Of a DNA stretch of 64,000 bases, positions 1 to 11,800 are shown in pieces. Location of the stretch: assembly GCA_900095095.1 (NCBI GenBank), contig FMBT01000321.1, positions 310,001 to 374,000 of the forward strand, given 5' to 3'. The first letter of the stretch is position 1, and each line of letters begins with the position of its first letter. The position numbers and the translations under genes were made by a program. Origin of the DNA: Fragilariopsis cylindrus CCMP1102 (Eukaryota; Bacillariophyta; Bacillariophyceae; Bacillariales; Bacillariaceae). The notes under the pieces are model-generated. The model did not search any database. It was not told the DNA's origin and saw only the letters and a program-made list of their open reading frames with translations.

Positions 1-1149
1 GTCTGGAAACAGTTTGTCTAGCAAACATAATAGCTGCAACAAATTGACTGGTAACATGGTATGTGTTAAAGGCAAGTTATTAGTCATGGATGTGTGCATT
101 AACTGAGTTGTGGAGCACTGCAAAATTTTGAACCAACATTTGTTACCCACACGGGAAGGTAGAGGAACACTCCCTGCCAAAAAACTTTCCCTCTCTTGGA
201 AGTTATACTCTGTTCTGTTTCTAGAAGAACAAAGAAACTACCTGACTAGAGTACTGATTGCACAGAACTGATACAACAGGTGCAGGCATGTTCCGGCTCA
301 ATGTGGCTCGTGTTTGCCAACTGTGTTACAAAATCCTACAACACACAGTATGCAGTAAAGTACCATTTTTCTAGAATTTTTAACTATATCGTAGCTCCTC
401 AAACCTGCTACAGTACCTATCCCCACACAAATCTATAGATTCCAACTTAATGTGTGGGCTATGCTAGGTATTGTGTTTTAGAGCATCCACCATACAGTTA
501 AGGGTCCCAAAAGGTTATTGTCAAAAAAGTTGAAAATAATGATTTATTGCACACCTATGTAGTAAATAGGCAGAAAATTCCTTATTAATGCACCATGCTT
601 ACTAGTTGCGGCTATTATTTTTGCTAGTGGAACTTTTTCTGGAAAATAAAGTTATGGAACCAATTATATTATGTTTAATCTTTATATGTCTGCAGGACGA
701 CATTGGTGAACAGGGGTTTTCTTTCTTTGCCAAGGGCCAAAAACAAATTTGGGCCTATATTAGCTAAAATCAACTAAAAATTACTTTGCACGAGGTGTAC
801 CATGTGAGTGAACAAGAGGCCCTACTAACGGGGGCTTTAGGTGGGCTAGTTTATTTCATGAGTATTTGTGTGGATGTTCCTGTCAAAATTGGTGTAGGAT
901 CATTTTCCAACCAACAGTGAATTTTAAGTTTGGTTTTTATGAGTAATCTTGGAAAACAGGGGTAAACTGCAATAACATCCAAAATAATGGTGGGTTGGGA
1001 TGATGATGCTTCCCATCCACAAGTTATATGTCCTAGTGAGGACAGTGTGTTCTGAATTTATCTGGTGGTATGTTTAAATAATGAAATAATGTATGTATTT
1101 TGGACCAAATATTTTTGATCAGAAAGAAATACAAAATGTACTCAGATGA
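1..1149. other. Intergenic, repeat-like, no gene seen
   Basis: No reading frame here looks like a gene. The texture differs from the gene-bearing parts: there are few trinucleotide runs, and it resembles the repeat-rich stretch at 48.6-52 kb. I recognise no transposase or reverse transcriptase in it. Confidence 0.5.
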
Positions 1150-1440
1150 AAGGGTTGCGCAGAGGATAACACCAGATGGGTCAGGTGCACAAACATCCAC
1201 ATAGTCTACTAGAACATTGTGTTTGCCTCCTACAACTTTTCTGTTCTTGTGGGTGTGGAAGTCACAAAAACAACAACGTTGCAGAGGACAACACCAGATG
1301 GGTTGGGTGCACTAGCATCCATCATATCCATACCTACAAGGTCCTCATAAGGCCATTTAGGCCTCAAAACAGGGGTTTCCACTTTTGTGCGCACCTAAGC
1401 TTGATCATCAACATAAAGCACCAGAAGTAAGGTGCACCCC
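1150..1440 (-). repeat. Dispersed repeat, inverted copy of 50.4-51.9 kb
   Basis: The stretch around 1155-1235 matches the reverse complement of the array units at 51283-51930, including the shared words AGAACATTGTGTTTGCCTCC and GTGCACAAACATCCAC. A second partial unit starts near 1283 (GCAGAGGACAACACCAGATG). The following part, near 1350-1375 (CAAAACAGGGGTTTCC), matches the reverse complement of about 50430-50460. The order of the blocks is kept, so this is an inverted copy of one element with about one and a half array units instead of four. Family unknown. Confidence 0.7.
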
Positions 1441-1914
1441 ATCCATATGTTTTGGGATGATTCACCTTTTTGAGTGTACTGTATGTCCACAAAACACTGT
1501 AAATGGGCCATTTTTTGGGGTTATTTGATGTGTGCTGTGTGTGAGTCTACATTGTGAGATACCAGTAGGCTTACAAGACTAAGGAATATAACAGGTCTCC
1601 ATCCAATAGGTCAATTGTAAACTTCATAGTTTAATTTTCCAAACAAATGACTTTTTAGGAAAAAATTGGCATGATTTAGTTACTAGTTCCACGCGGAGAT
1701 TTATTCAATGCTTTCGACAGATCCCCCGGCGCGAAAATTCAATTAGTAAAAAACAAAAGAAAAAGAAACTCATCGAAGACATAATGTACGTACACATGAG
1801 TTCAACATCAACATCAACACATACCGTACATACAAAGGATTAGACTAAACAATAATCGACGACGAGGACGTATTGACACAATCTATCTCATCATACAATC
1901 GCATACAGTAGATA
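1441..1914. other. Intergenic upstream of the sulfatase
   Basis: No gene is visible. The last part is the likely promoter and 5' UTR of the sulfatase gene. Confidence 0.4.
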
Positions 1915-1966
1915 AAGCAAGCAAGCAAGCAAGCCACAAACCAACCAACCAACCAACCAACCAACC
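1915..1966 (+). repeat. Tetranucleotide repeats just before a start codon
   Basis: A (GCAA)n run at about 1915-1934 is followed by a (CCAA)n run at 1941-1966. It ends 5 bases before the ATG of the sulfatase gene, so it probably lies in the 5' UTR. Confidence 0.85.
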
Positions 1967-1971
1967 ACACC

Positions 1972-4284
1972 ATGCCGTCGAATAGCAGTAGAATCAAAAG
2001 TAGTTGCAGTAGTGGCAATACTATGAATAATGGAGTTGGAAAATTAATGAAATTATTTATGTTATTTGTTCTTATGATGGGAATGATATCAATTGTATTT
2101 TTACATAATTATCATTCTCATCAAGAATCATCAACAGAAACAATGAATAATGCTGTTGATGATATACATAATCAAGATCCTGCTACAATGCCTAAAAATA
2201 TTCATAATGAAAAATTATTTTTTCGTCAAAAATTTCTTGCTGCTGCTCTTGCCGACGCCGACGCAAAAGAAAAACAACAACAAAAACAGGAACAAAAGGA
2301 ACAGTATGAAAATAAACTGCAACAACCCCAACAGAAGCAGCAAAAACAACAACTGGAAAAGTTAAAAGCAATGTCGGATGTAACGAAATTCAAAACTACT
2401 GATGCTGACGGTGTTGACAAGATAACTGTATCCACTTCCGCCACCGCCACCGCCAAGATCCCCTCCGCCACCACTATCAATACTGCCGCTGATGAGATGA
2501 ATAATACGGCGGCACAGCAATTATTACTACGTAAAAATAGAAATAATAATAAAATAAAACTACGTCGTCAAAAGTATAAAGAGAATACTAAGAAAAGAGA
2601 AGAAGAAGATGAAAGATTAAATATAATATTATTTTATGCAGATGATTGGACGATGAAGGTATTAGGTAAATTAGATCCACATCAAATTGTAAAGACACCA
2701 AATATAGATGAAATGGCCGACAATGGTATGATATTTACGAATAATTGTGTAACCACATCAGTATGCTGGGTCAGTCGGTCCACATTATGTACCGGTACAT
2801 ATTCGAATATACATAAGCATACTTTGCCATTTAGTGACGCAACATTTGAAACAACAAATTGGAATAAAACGTTATATCCAAAAATGAAAAATAATTATGA
2901 TACTAATCTATACAAGAATGGATATTATACTGGTTTGTTTGGTAAATGGCATAAATTAGAAATCGGTGATGAAATTCAAGAAGCATTTCATGAACAGAAG
3001 GTATATTATGGGAAACATTGGGAAGAACGTGATGGACAACAACGTCATGTCACAGATTTAAATCGAGATGATTCAATAGAATTTTTAGATAAATGGAATG
3101 ATCGACGACGACAAGAACAACATAAAACACATAATAAAAATCAACAACCATTTTTTTTAACTGTCTCATTTTTTGCAACCCATGCACGTGATGGTGGGGG
3201 GAAGGGGTGGGAATTTTATCAACCACATAATAATACACGTACTCGTATGTATCCTGATGGGTCGAAGGATATTCCTCTACCAAAAACTGCCACAGAACAA
3301 CATTTTAAACAATTACCACCGTTCTTAGCAAATTATGGTAATGAAGGTCGGATGCGATGGCGGAATCGATATGAACCAAAAGATTATCAAAAAAATATTA
3401 AAGATATGTATGCGATGGCAACAGAAGTAGATGATGCAGTTGGTACAATAATACAACATATTAAAAATTTACAGGTATATAACAATACTGTGTTAATTTT
3501 TACCACTGACAATGGGAATATGCATGGCGAACATGGTTTAGCTGAAAAATGGTACCCATTTGAAGAATCGATTCGTGTACCACTGGTCATACAGGATCCA
3601 AGAATGCCAACACATCGGCATGGTACAACAAGTGACGCATGGACATTAAATGTTGATTTAGCACCCACAATATTAGGTGCAGCAAATATTGAACCTGCTA
3701 GTTTTATGCAAGGTCGTGATATATCTGATTTATATCTACTACAACCTGAAGAAGAAGATAGAGTAGGAGTAGACATAGAGGCAGAAATACTACAAAAAAA
3801 AGGAAAACATCATAAACAACAACAACAACAAGGAAAAAATGAATCATCAACATCAACATCAACATCCTCAACATCAGTATTATCAAATATTGAAATGAAA
3901 AAAAAAGTTCATTGGCGTACAGATTGGTTTTATGAATTTAATTTAGGTCAAAATAGTAATGCCTCCGATCATCCCTGGCCCAATTATATTGATGCCTCCT
4001 TTGCCTTAATCACTGATCATTGGAAGTATGTGATCTGGCCCCAACATGATGGGTATGAACAATTATTTCATCGATCGATGGATCCCTATGAAGAATGGGA
4101 TTTATTAAATAAATTATTACGCAATCAAACACGACCATCCTCCTCCTCTTCCTCTAATAATACTAGTGATAGTGATGGTGATAATAGTGTGATGAATATT
4201 CAAACCACCGAAAAGATATATCAACAAATGAAAATAAGATTTGCAATATTGAAACAAGAAGCTCAAGGTGGTAATTTGATATAA
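1972..4284 (+). CDS. Membrane-anchored sulfatase (arylsulfatase family S1)
   Basis: A single-exon protein of 770 residues. A hydrophobic segment at residues 24-46 near the N-terminus suggests a type II anchor, with the enzyme in the Golgi lumen or outside the cell. Residues 60-215 are low-complexity (Q, K, T, N). The sulfatase domain then begins with metal-binding DD at 224-225. The core C265-W-V-S-R269 is the place where Cys is converted to formylglycine; the family consensus is C-x-P/A-x-R, so V at the third position is unusual. GKWH lies at 324-327, and TDNG ends at 515 with H518 close by. Family members hydrolyse sulfate esters of sugars or small molecules; the substrate cannot be told here. 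Two insertions, near 605-640 and 725-745, are poly-Q/S. The ATG follows tetranucleotide repeats. Its frame is intact. Confidence 0.88.
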   Translation: MPSNSSRIKSSCSSGNTMNNGVGKLMKLFMLFVLMMGMISIVFLHNYHSHQESSTETMNNAVDDIHNQDPATMPKNIHNEKLFFRQKFLAAALADADAKEKQQQKQEQKEQYENKLQQPQQKQQKQQLEKLKAMSDVTKFKTTDADGVDKITVSTSATATAKIPSATTINTAADEMNNTAAQQLLLRKNRNNNKIKLRRQKYKENTKKREEEDERLNIILFYADDWTMKVLGKLDPHQIVKTPNIDEMADNGMIFTNNCVTTSVCWVSRSTLCTGTYSNIHKHTLPFSDATFETTNWNKTLYPKMKNNYDTNLYKNGYYTGLFGKWHKLEIGDEIQEAFHEQKVYYGKHWEERDGQQRHVTDLNRDDSIEFLDKWNDRRRQEQHKTHNKNQQPFFLTVSFFATHARDGGGKGWEFYQPHNNTRTRMYPDGSKDIPLPKTATEQHFKQLPPFLANYGNEGRMRWRNRYEPKDYQKNIKDMYAMATEVDDAVGTIIQHIKNLQVYNNTVLIFTTDNGNMHGEHGLAEKWYPFEESIRVPLVIQDPRMPTHRHGTTSDAWTLNVDLAPTILGAANIEPASFMQGRDISDLYLLQPEEEDRVGVDIEAEILQKKGKHHKQQQQQGKNESSTSTSTSSTSVLSNIEMKKKVHWRTDWFYEFNLGQNSNASDHPWPNYIDASFALITDHWKYVIWPQHDGYEQLFHRSMDPYEEWDLLNKLLRNQTRPSSSSSSNNTSDSDGDNSVMNIQTTEKIYQQMKIRFAILKQEAQGGNLI

Positions 4285-4854
4285 TAATATAATATATTAT
4301 TATAATTGAAAGAAGAAGAAAAAAGAAAGAACAAACTACAGAACAGTAGTACGGAAGAGAGAGAGAGAAAGAGTGAAAAAAATAAGATAATGAATTAATC
4401 AACCCCACACTTTGTTGTCATCGTCATCTTCATCGTCGTTTGTCATCGTCACTTGGTCTATAGGTACGAGAGAAGAAGAAAAAACATCATTACACGTTCA
4501 AAGTCAAGTCCATTCATCTATTATGATCATTTACATCCTATTATGCTCTGCTTGAGTTAAGTTGAGTGCGCTACGATACTACACTAAATTACACTCGTTC
4601 TCACTTCACTTAATTACTATAATTACTATACTCTACGAATTGTAAATAGAAGCATAGACATAACTTGCTAAAAAGGTTGTAATTCAATTTTTCCCGTTTC
4701 TATTATATTTATCCTAGGATTTTTATTTTATTTTATTTTATCATTAACTTACTGTTTACTTTACTTTCTTTTACTTTGCCTTTTTATCTTTTAAATCTTT
4801 GCCATCATTGATGAAATCAGATTGTTTTTTTTCTCTTCGTCTTCATTCGATCAG
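4285..4854. other. Convergent 3' intergenic region
   Basis: This lies between two genes that point at each other. It holds A- and T-rich stretches, probably 3' UTRs, and no other gene. Confidence 0.5.
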
Positions 4855-5526
4855 TCATTCTTTTTTTGTTTTTATTATTGTATATGTACCATCAGTAGAG
4901 TATTCCATTATTTCTTTTTCTTCACTATACGAGTATGCCTGCCATAACCATTCATTATTATCGTTATTATTATTATCGTTGTCATCATCTTCGTCGTCAT
5001 CATCACCGTCATCAATGACACCCAGGATATGACCAACATTGTACCATTTATTCAGTTGCAACTTATTATTATCACTATTGTCAACGTCAACGTCATCGTC
5101 AACGCCATCATCGTCATTGTCATCAGTATGAGCAATTATTTCTAAAAGACGTAAATTTCCTTCTTCATGTGATTCCACAATCATGAATGGACAAACATCT
5201 TCGCTCACGCCTTTTATTGTAGTTTGTTCACGATAACCTTCGGTAACAAGATCAGGACTACATTGTAAAATAAATAATGGATCATAACATTCTACTGGTA
5301 CTACTACATCTTCTGGTACTTCTGCTACTGCTACATCTTCTATTTCTGGTACTGTCGTCGTCTTCACTGTCGTCGCAACGACTGTTGTTGTTGTTGTTGT
5401 GTGGTGTGGAAGACAAATTTTTATTATTTTGGCACGAGTATGAGTCGGACTTAATTTTGGTATGGTTACAAGAGCCTTTCTAAAACAGGTCATGGTGGGA
5501 CGAAACGCAGCAAAAGAAAACACCAT
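4855..5526 (-). CDS. Small protein with a degenerate lipoyl-like domain
   Basis: A single-exon protein of 223 residues. IPKLSPTHT at 22-30 resembles the opening strand of E2-type lipoyl domains (MPxLSPTMT). The C-terminal half, with EEGNLRLLEI at 121-130 and KWYNVGHILGVIDD at 160-173, resembles the closing strands (DDG-I-L-A-K-I ... G-I-G-V-I). Between them sit poly-T and acidic insertions. By hand alignment the position of the lipoylated lysine is Cys112, so it probably carries no lipoate. The basic, hydroxylated N-terminus could be a mitochondrial or plastid targeting sequence. The assignment is my reading of a weak pattern; a wholly unrelated low-complexity protein is possible. ATG start, intact frame. 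Confidence 0.5.
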   Translation of the reverse strand: MVFSFAAFRPTMTCFRKALVTIPKLSPTHTRAKIIKICLPHHTTTTTTVVATTVKTTTVPEIEDVAVAEVPEDVVVPVECYDPLFILQCSPDLVTEGYREQTTIKGVSEDVCPFMIVESHEEGNLRLLEIIAHTDDNDDDGVDDDVDVDNSDNNKLQLNKWYNVGHILGVIDDGDDDDEDDDNDNNNNDNNEWLWQAYSYSEEKEIMEYSTDGTYTIIKTKKE

Positions 5527-7770
5527 TCTATAATTATAATTGTATTATATATGTATGTTAAATTAGTCTAAGCAATGACTTATCTTGACTTGAGATGACA
5601 AAGAACTACAACACCACTTTTCATTCCATTTACGACACATCTAAAGGAATTTGTGTAATTGTGTATTGTTTTTTTTGAAAGATCTGACTACGTCGTATTC
5701 GTCGATTTATATCTAGAGTACTGTGTATCGGTCTTGTGATTGAAGTTGTTTTATGGGCTACTTGTAGCTGTTAGTTGGACACGACTGGAACAAAACTTTC
5801 GGGATAATCGTCTCTCCCCCACCATTTCACATAGCTGTAGGTTAGTAGGTGTTATGACGGGTTATATCTCTATGTTTTGTGCTTAAGCACTTTGTGTTGT
5901 AGTAAACTTGAATCAATCTCAGTACAAGGTAGTTTACTAGAGTTACAATATTATTAGAGTAAACAATACTATTAGAGATTTAAAGTGAGAACAGTCTGTT
6001 GGTTACATTCTTTCCATGTATTGGTGTTTCCTTCTGATCAAGGATTTTCTCTGTCTATCGTAGCCACTGTAATGTGCGAGTTGATGTGGGGAGTCAAAGT
6101 TGCTTATTGAGTCAAAGTAGTCAATTATTTGGGCTACTATTTCAATAGTGCCATCATATTATGATTCCATCACAACTACCTACTACTACACAGTTTACAG
6201 CAAAAATACATCTCAGTGAGTGCTATATTAAACAAGATAGGCATAAGCAGAACTTACTCACATTCCCTCCTCCTTGGATCTAGGGACTTTGGGGGTATAG
6301 GTTGCAACGATCTCAGGATCGAACAGGGATTATCATCAATTGAATAAAATCTGATTAGACAACTGCGAACAACACAAGTGTTCCTCCTGCGTTGGTATCA
6401 ACATACCTCTGGTCTGTCACGACCATGGTGTGACAGTACCTGTCTGTACAAGCGCCACATATGCATGGATATTACTATTCAACTCTTTGCCAGTTCTTGG
6501 CAAAGTGTAATGGCAGCCTGGAACTAGAATGTGTTCCAACAGCTGCAACAGAAAGAGATGACAATGAATACATCATGGATGTGGCCTGCACCCCTATGAC
6601 TACAATGTCATTATAAACTGAATGTCTGGCCCAGTACACTGACACAGAAATAAGAAAAAAATACTGGTGTATAAGTTACCTCCAGGTGAAAAGAATATCA
6701 GACTTATGTACTGCTGACAGCAAATTCATTCTGCCAAGTATACAAAAAGGTGAGCGAAGCATACACGCCAATGTAGTTTGAGACTAGAAGAAATCACACA
6801 GCAAAATGTTTCAAGACACTCTGTGGCCTAAATACACCACCTATGTATGACAAATGCATAATAGGACTTAATGGAGTGAAAACCATTGGGAAAAGGCTGA
6901 GGCTCAGTATACATACCACTTGGTGATTGATAAGTTTTGGCAAATGATTTAGAATGCCTGTGGCCTTTCTCTATTACTCAAACAGCAACAATATTTTATA
7001 CAAAAGCTTCTGCAAAGAATTGCACGTACAAGGGATATTTCATTCTGATTGTCACCAATGCAATGACAAAGTAACTTAAGAAATGGCTTCTTTGATGGAG
7101 ACCAGTAATAGATCATAGGATGAAGAAGGTCAAAGAAATGGCACAGACAAGAAACAAACCAACTTGGTGGCATTATACGGCTGATAAACCAGCCCAGACA
7201 AACGTAACTACGCATGTACCCACAAGCAAAGAATCCGTTGACAAATAATGTATTTTCTAAAATCAAAAGAAGCAGGTCGACTAGTAAAGCACCCAATACA
7301 ATACAGAAGAAAACTAAGGCAAACGATATTCTCACTAAAATGTTTACAACACTGGGAAAAAGGAGATCAACAAGTAGAGTACCACCAATATTGAAAGTGG
7401 AGGATCAGTGTATTGATGACAGATTCGGCGATGTTCCCACTGAATAGTGACATACTAATACTAATATAGATTAATCATAGGCAAGATGACCTGTAAAGAG
7501 CGGTGTGGCAGTTTCTAAATTAAAGTCACGTGCCAAATATTGAGGGCAAAGAGTGCGGGACTCACCCTGTCATGTCTAAGCGCAGGCATAGATCTAACTT
7601 GGAGGCATACCGTAGATGTTAGTCACAGAATGACAGCAGGTGGAATCATTCACCGGTTGAGTCACTGACATCAGTGCACCTCCACAAGCACAACCATTCA
7701 ATAGCAAAAGCATTGAATGGATATATTAAATAATGATCATTATTATGCCTGCCTTTCATGTCATGCCCCC
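5527..7770. other. Long intergenic stretch, possible decayed repeats
   Basis: About 2.2 kb without a credible gene. An open frame of 77 codons at 7214-7447 matches nothing I know. From about 5.8 kb the texture is like the repeat-rich parts at 1-1.1 kb and 48.6-50 kb, so decayed mobile DNA is likely, but I see no diagnostic motif. Confidence 0.4.
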
Positions 7771-8200
7771 GCGACTACTACGACGACGTCGATGTTGTGA
7801 CGCGTTTAGCGGCGTATTTAATGATGTCAGTTCCTGCGATACCACGACGACGTCGATGTTTTGCGACGCGATTTTTAGACCGCGGTGTATTTAATGATGT
7901 CAGTTCCTTCGCGGTGTATTTAATGATGTCAGTGATACCACGACGACGTCGATGTTTTGCGACGCGATTTTTAGACCGCGGCGTATTTAATGATGTCAGT
8001 TCCTGCGATACCACGACGACGTCGATGTTTTGTGACGCAATTTTTAGAACGCGGCGTAATGGTCCTGCTGTGACTACCACGACGACGTCGATGTTTTACG
8101 ACGGAATTTTTAGACCGCGGCGGATTTTATGTCATTGTCCAGCAACGAACACGACGACGTCGATGTTTTGTGACGGGATTTTTAGAACGCGGCGTATCTT
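7771..8200. repeat. GC-rich tandem array with six CGACGTCG palindromes
   Basis: Six degenerate units share a core ACGACGACGTCGATGTT. The perfect palindrome CGACGTCG lies at 7784, 7848, 7944, 8017, 8083 and 8155, with spacings of 64, 96, 73, 66 and 72 bases. Most units also carry a GCGACGCGATTTTTAGACCG-like stretch, and several carry GTATTTAATGATGTCAG. The 96-base spacing comes from an inner duplication of that last part. The array is CpG-rich in an AT-rich setting. An open frame of 194 codons runs through it, but 64 and 73 are not multiples of three, so successive units are read in different frames and coding is unlikely. Confidence 0.85.
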
Positions 8201-8838
8201 ATTTAATCCGCATTCTCTACTTATCTCCGAGAAGCGCGATAGAAATTTCGACAATGCCAAAACAGTATTCACTGTTCTCTTTGACAGTGTTAGCAACAGT
8301 TCCATATCATATTATATTTACATCGCAGTAACATCGCAGTAACATTGCAGTACACACACCAAAACAACACCATTACATCTTTCCTCTTAAAGGAAGGAGA
8401 TGGCAAAGGAATATGAAGCACTCATAATTTCCTATCACAACCTTAATATCATTAATAGTGAATCTAGTTATTTCAATTTATTGGCCCTTTACAACTAAGT
8501 ACTACAAGTTACTGTACCCCACAGACATCGGCATCGATATCGTTTAAGAAAAAATGTAGGTTACCATATTCTAGTTCAATATAATATAATGTACTATCAA
8601 TAACAATGATAATGATAGTAATAGTAACAGCAACACATTTATGTTATAATATCTTTTCCTTGATCTTCACCACGTACACATCATTTTTGTTGCCGTCATC
8701 ATTGTTTTTTATCATTTACTTATTATCTTGCTAATCTTATACTACTTTATTGTTTTCTTTTTACTCTTTCCTTCTCCTTCGATTTATTTTTCAATAAAAT
8801 CCGTTACAGTACCTAAAGAAATAAAAACAAAATTGATC
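8201..8838. other. Upstream region of the DUF285 gene
   Basis: No gene is seen. This is AT-rich DNA between the palindrome array and the likely start of the adhesin-like gene; promoter and 5' UTR are expected here. Confidence 0.4.
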
Positions 8839-11800
8839 ATGCAATTTTCTTCTGCGTGCATTAGTTCGTTGCTTGTACCTGTCATCGGTGTTACCGCTAA
8901 TAAGGTAGGGGTAACGAAAGACAATAATCGGCAGCCCGTTGATAACGATAAGCAACAAGAACTACCACTCCTTATTCAAAGGTGAAGCAACAACTACCTT
9001 CACGAAACTTGCTGATCGTCTTGAGGTACTTATCAACCAAACAAGATTCGTAACAACAATATCAATTTTGATGCCGATGCCAATGCCGATGCTGTCGTCA
9101 CGGACGACAACAAAACGAAGGAGCCAGTTTCCGCTGCTACTACTACTACTACTACTACTGTTGCCATATCATCTGAATTTAATGATAAAAAGGAAGAATG
9201 TTTTCCTCCTGTAACACTTAGCAAACCAGCAAGATTGATGCTGGTAGTCTTCCACTGTCCTCATGCCCTCCTCAAGGAAGCAGATTTGTATCAGCAAAGA
9301 TATGAAGCAGTCGTCTCCATCTATTGAAATTAAGTCTGGAGTTTGTACTGACATCAAGGATGTCCCAATTTTCTATTGGGACAACAGTGATCGAAGTGTG
9401 TCTTCTGATATTCCAGCTTCTTATTGGGAGGATACTGCTTCTACTACTATTTCTACTGGTCATACTACTACACCGCCAGTACCTGGAGAAGTCTTGACCA
9501 AACTATCCATCAATGTCAACAATTTCAAACTTCAATCATCTAATGATAGTTACAATTATAATGATAGTACCATTGAAAGAAAGTTGTCCAGTGATAATCT
9601 TTATCAACAAGAAGGAGAACATCATGAACAAGATGACTACTCTATTCATCAATATGTTGTTGGTATTCCACTCATTAATGAGAAAGGTGATGTCAAAGAG
9701 GATCTGTATTATAATATTTCTCAATATCAACAAGACATACATGATGAGCGTCATCTTGAGATATCTTATTGTGAAGAAGTAGTATGTTTAGGTCCACGTC
9801 CAGATATATCTACATATGATGATTTTAGTTTCCAAGAATACATTCAGTATCACATTGACTATCCTGATGATGTAGGCCCAATTAACTGCTGGGATACGTC
9901 AAGAATTACTGATATGTCATATGCATTTTACTATCAAACTGAATTTGATGATCCCATAGAGTGTTGGGATACCTCAAAGGTAACAACCATGGATTATATG
10001 TTTAACAGAGAATTCAACCAACCTATTGACTCATTTGATGTCTCTCAGGTAAAGGATATGAGAGGAATGTTTTTTCAAGCAACTACTTTCAACCAACCTA
10101 TTAACTCTTGGGATGTCTCTCAGGTAGAGAATATGAAAGCTATGTTTGATGGTGCAAGAGAATTCAACCAACCTATTAACTCTGGGATGTCTCTCAGGTA
10201 GAGAATATGAAAGCTATGTTTGCTGGAGCAGTAAAATTCAACGGATCTATTGACTCATGGAGTGTCTCTCAGGTAAAGGATACGAGAGCTATGTTTGCTG
10301 GAGCAGTAAAATTCAACCGATCTATTGACTCATGGAGTGTCTCTCAGGTAGAGACAATGGAATCTATGTTTCTTGGTGCATCTTCTTTCAACCAACCAAT
10401 TGACTCATGGGATGTCTCAAAGGTAACATCAATGTCTGATATGTTTTTTGATGCATTAAAATTCAACCAACCAATTGACTCATGGGATGTCTCAAAGGTA
10501 ACATCAATGTCTGATATGTTTGCTGGAGCAGTAAAATTCAACCAACCTATTGACTCATGGGATGTCTCTCAGGTAAAGAATATGAAAAATATGTTTTTCC
10601 AAGCAAGAGGCTTCAACCAACCCATTGACTCATGGGATGTCTCTCAGGTAGAGGATATGTATCAAATGTTGTTCATTGCAACTTCTTTCAATCAATGTCT
10701 TTCCACATGGGCTGACAAGACCTCTGATACTATTGGTACATCTTTCATGCTGTTTGCATCTAAATGTCCAGATACGAATAGCCCAGATCCAAAAGTAGGT
10801 CCATGGTGTCAGAATTCTGAACAAGGCTGCTTTGCTCCTGGTTTCGAGCCTTCTCAGAAGCCATCTAATTTCCCAAGTTCAAGTTCTTCTCCAAGTGTTA
10901 GTGCAAGTCCAAGTTCTGTACCTAGCTTTAGCTTTAAGCCAAGTCAAGCACCAAGTGATGTACCTAGTTCTGCTCCTAGTGCTGATCCAACTAGCACTCC
11001 AAGTGTTGTTCCAAGTTTCGCACCAAGTTCTTTGCCCAGTGTTGTTCCTAGTGCTGGTCCAAGCTTTAAGCCTAGTCAATCACCAAGTGATGTACCTAGT
11101 TCTGCTCCTAGTGCTGAACCAAGTGTCAAACCAAGTTCATTGCCCAGTGGTGTTCCTAGTGCTGGTCCAAGCTTGAAGCCGAGTCAATTACCAAGTGATG
11201 TACCTAGTTCTGCTCCTAGTGTTGAACCAAGTAGTATACCGAGTACTGTCCCAAGTTTCGGACCAAGTTCATTGCCCAGTGGTGTTCCTAGTGCTGGTCC
11301 AAGCTTTAAGCCTAGTCAATCACCAAGTGGTGTACCTAGTTTTGCTCCTAGTGTTGAACCAAGTTTCGCACCAAGTTCATTGCCCAGTGGTGTTCCTAGT
11401 GCTGGTCCAAGCTTTAAGCCTCGTCAATCACCAAGTGATGTACCTAGTTCTGCTCCTAGTGTTGGACCAAGTTTCGCACCAAGTTCATTACCTAGTGCTG
11501 GTCCAAGTTCTGGTCCAAGTTCTGTTCCCAGCTTTAAGCCAAGTCAAGCACCAAGTGTTGTACTAAGTTTTCTTCCTAGTCTGGATCCAAGTAGCAAACC
11601 AACTACTGTTCCAAGTTTGGTTCCTAGTTCTTTGCCAAGTGGTGTTCCTAGTGCTGGTCCAAGCTTTAAGCCTAGTCGATCACCAAGTGATGTACCTAGT
11701 TCTGCTCCTAGTGTTGAACCAAGTAGTATACCGAGTACTGTCCCAAGTTTCGGATCAAGTTCATTGCCCAGTGGTGTTCCTAGTGCTGGTCCCAGCTTGA

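Noticed and set aside
7771-8200. CRISPR-like array
   Set aside because: Unit spacing is irregular, the units are degenerate along their whole length rather than identical repeats with unique spacers, and the setting is eukaryotic.
7758-8342. A 194-codon plus-strand frame and a 100-codon minus-strand frame through the palindrome array
   Set aside because: The frames arise from a tandem repeat with unit lengths that are not all multiples of three, so successive units give different peptides. No start context or conserved domain supports coding.
10832-11566. Val/Leu-rich plus-strand frames inside the PSxxPS tract
   Set aside because: They are the shifted reading of the Pro-Ser repeat, not separate membrane proteins.
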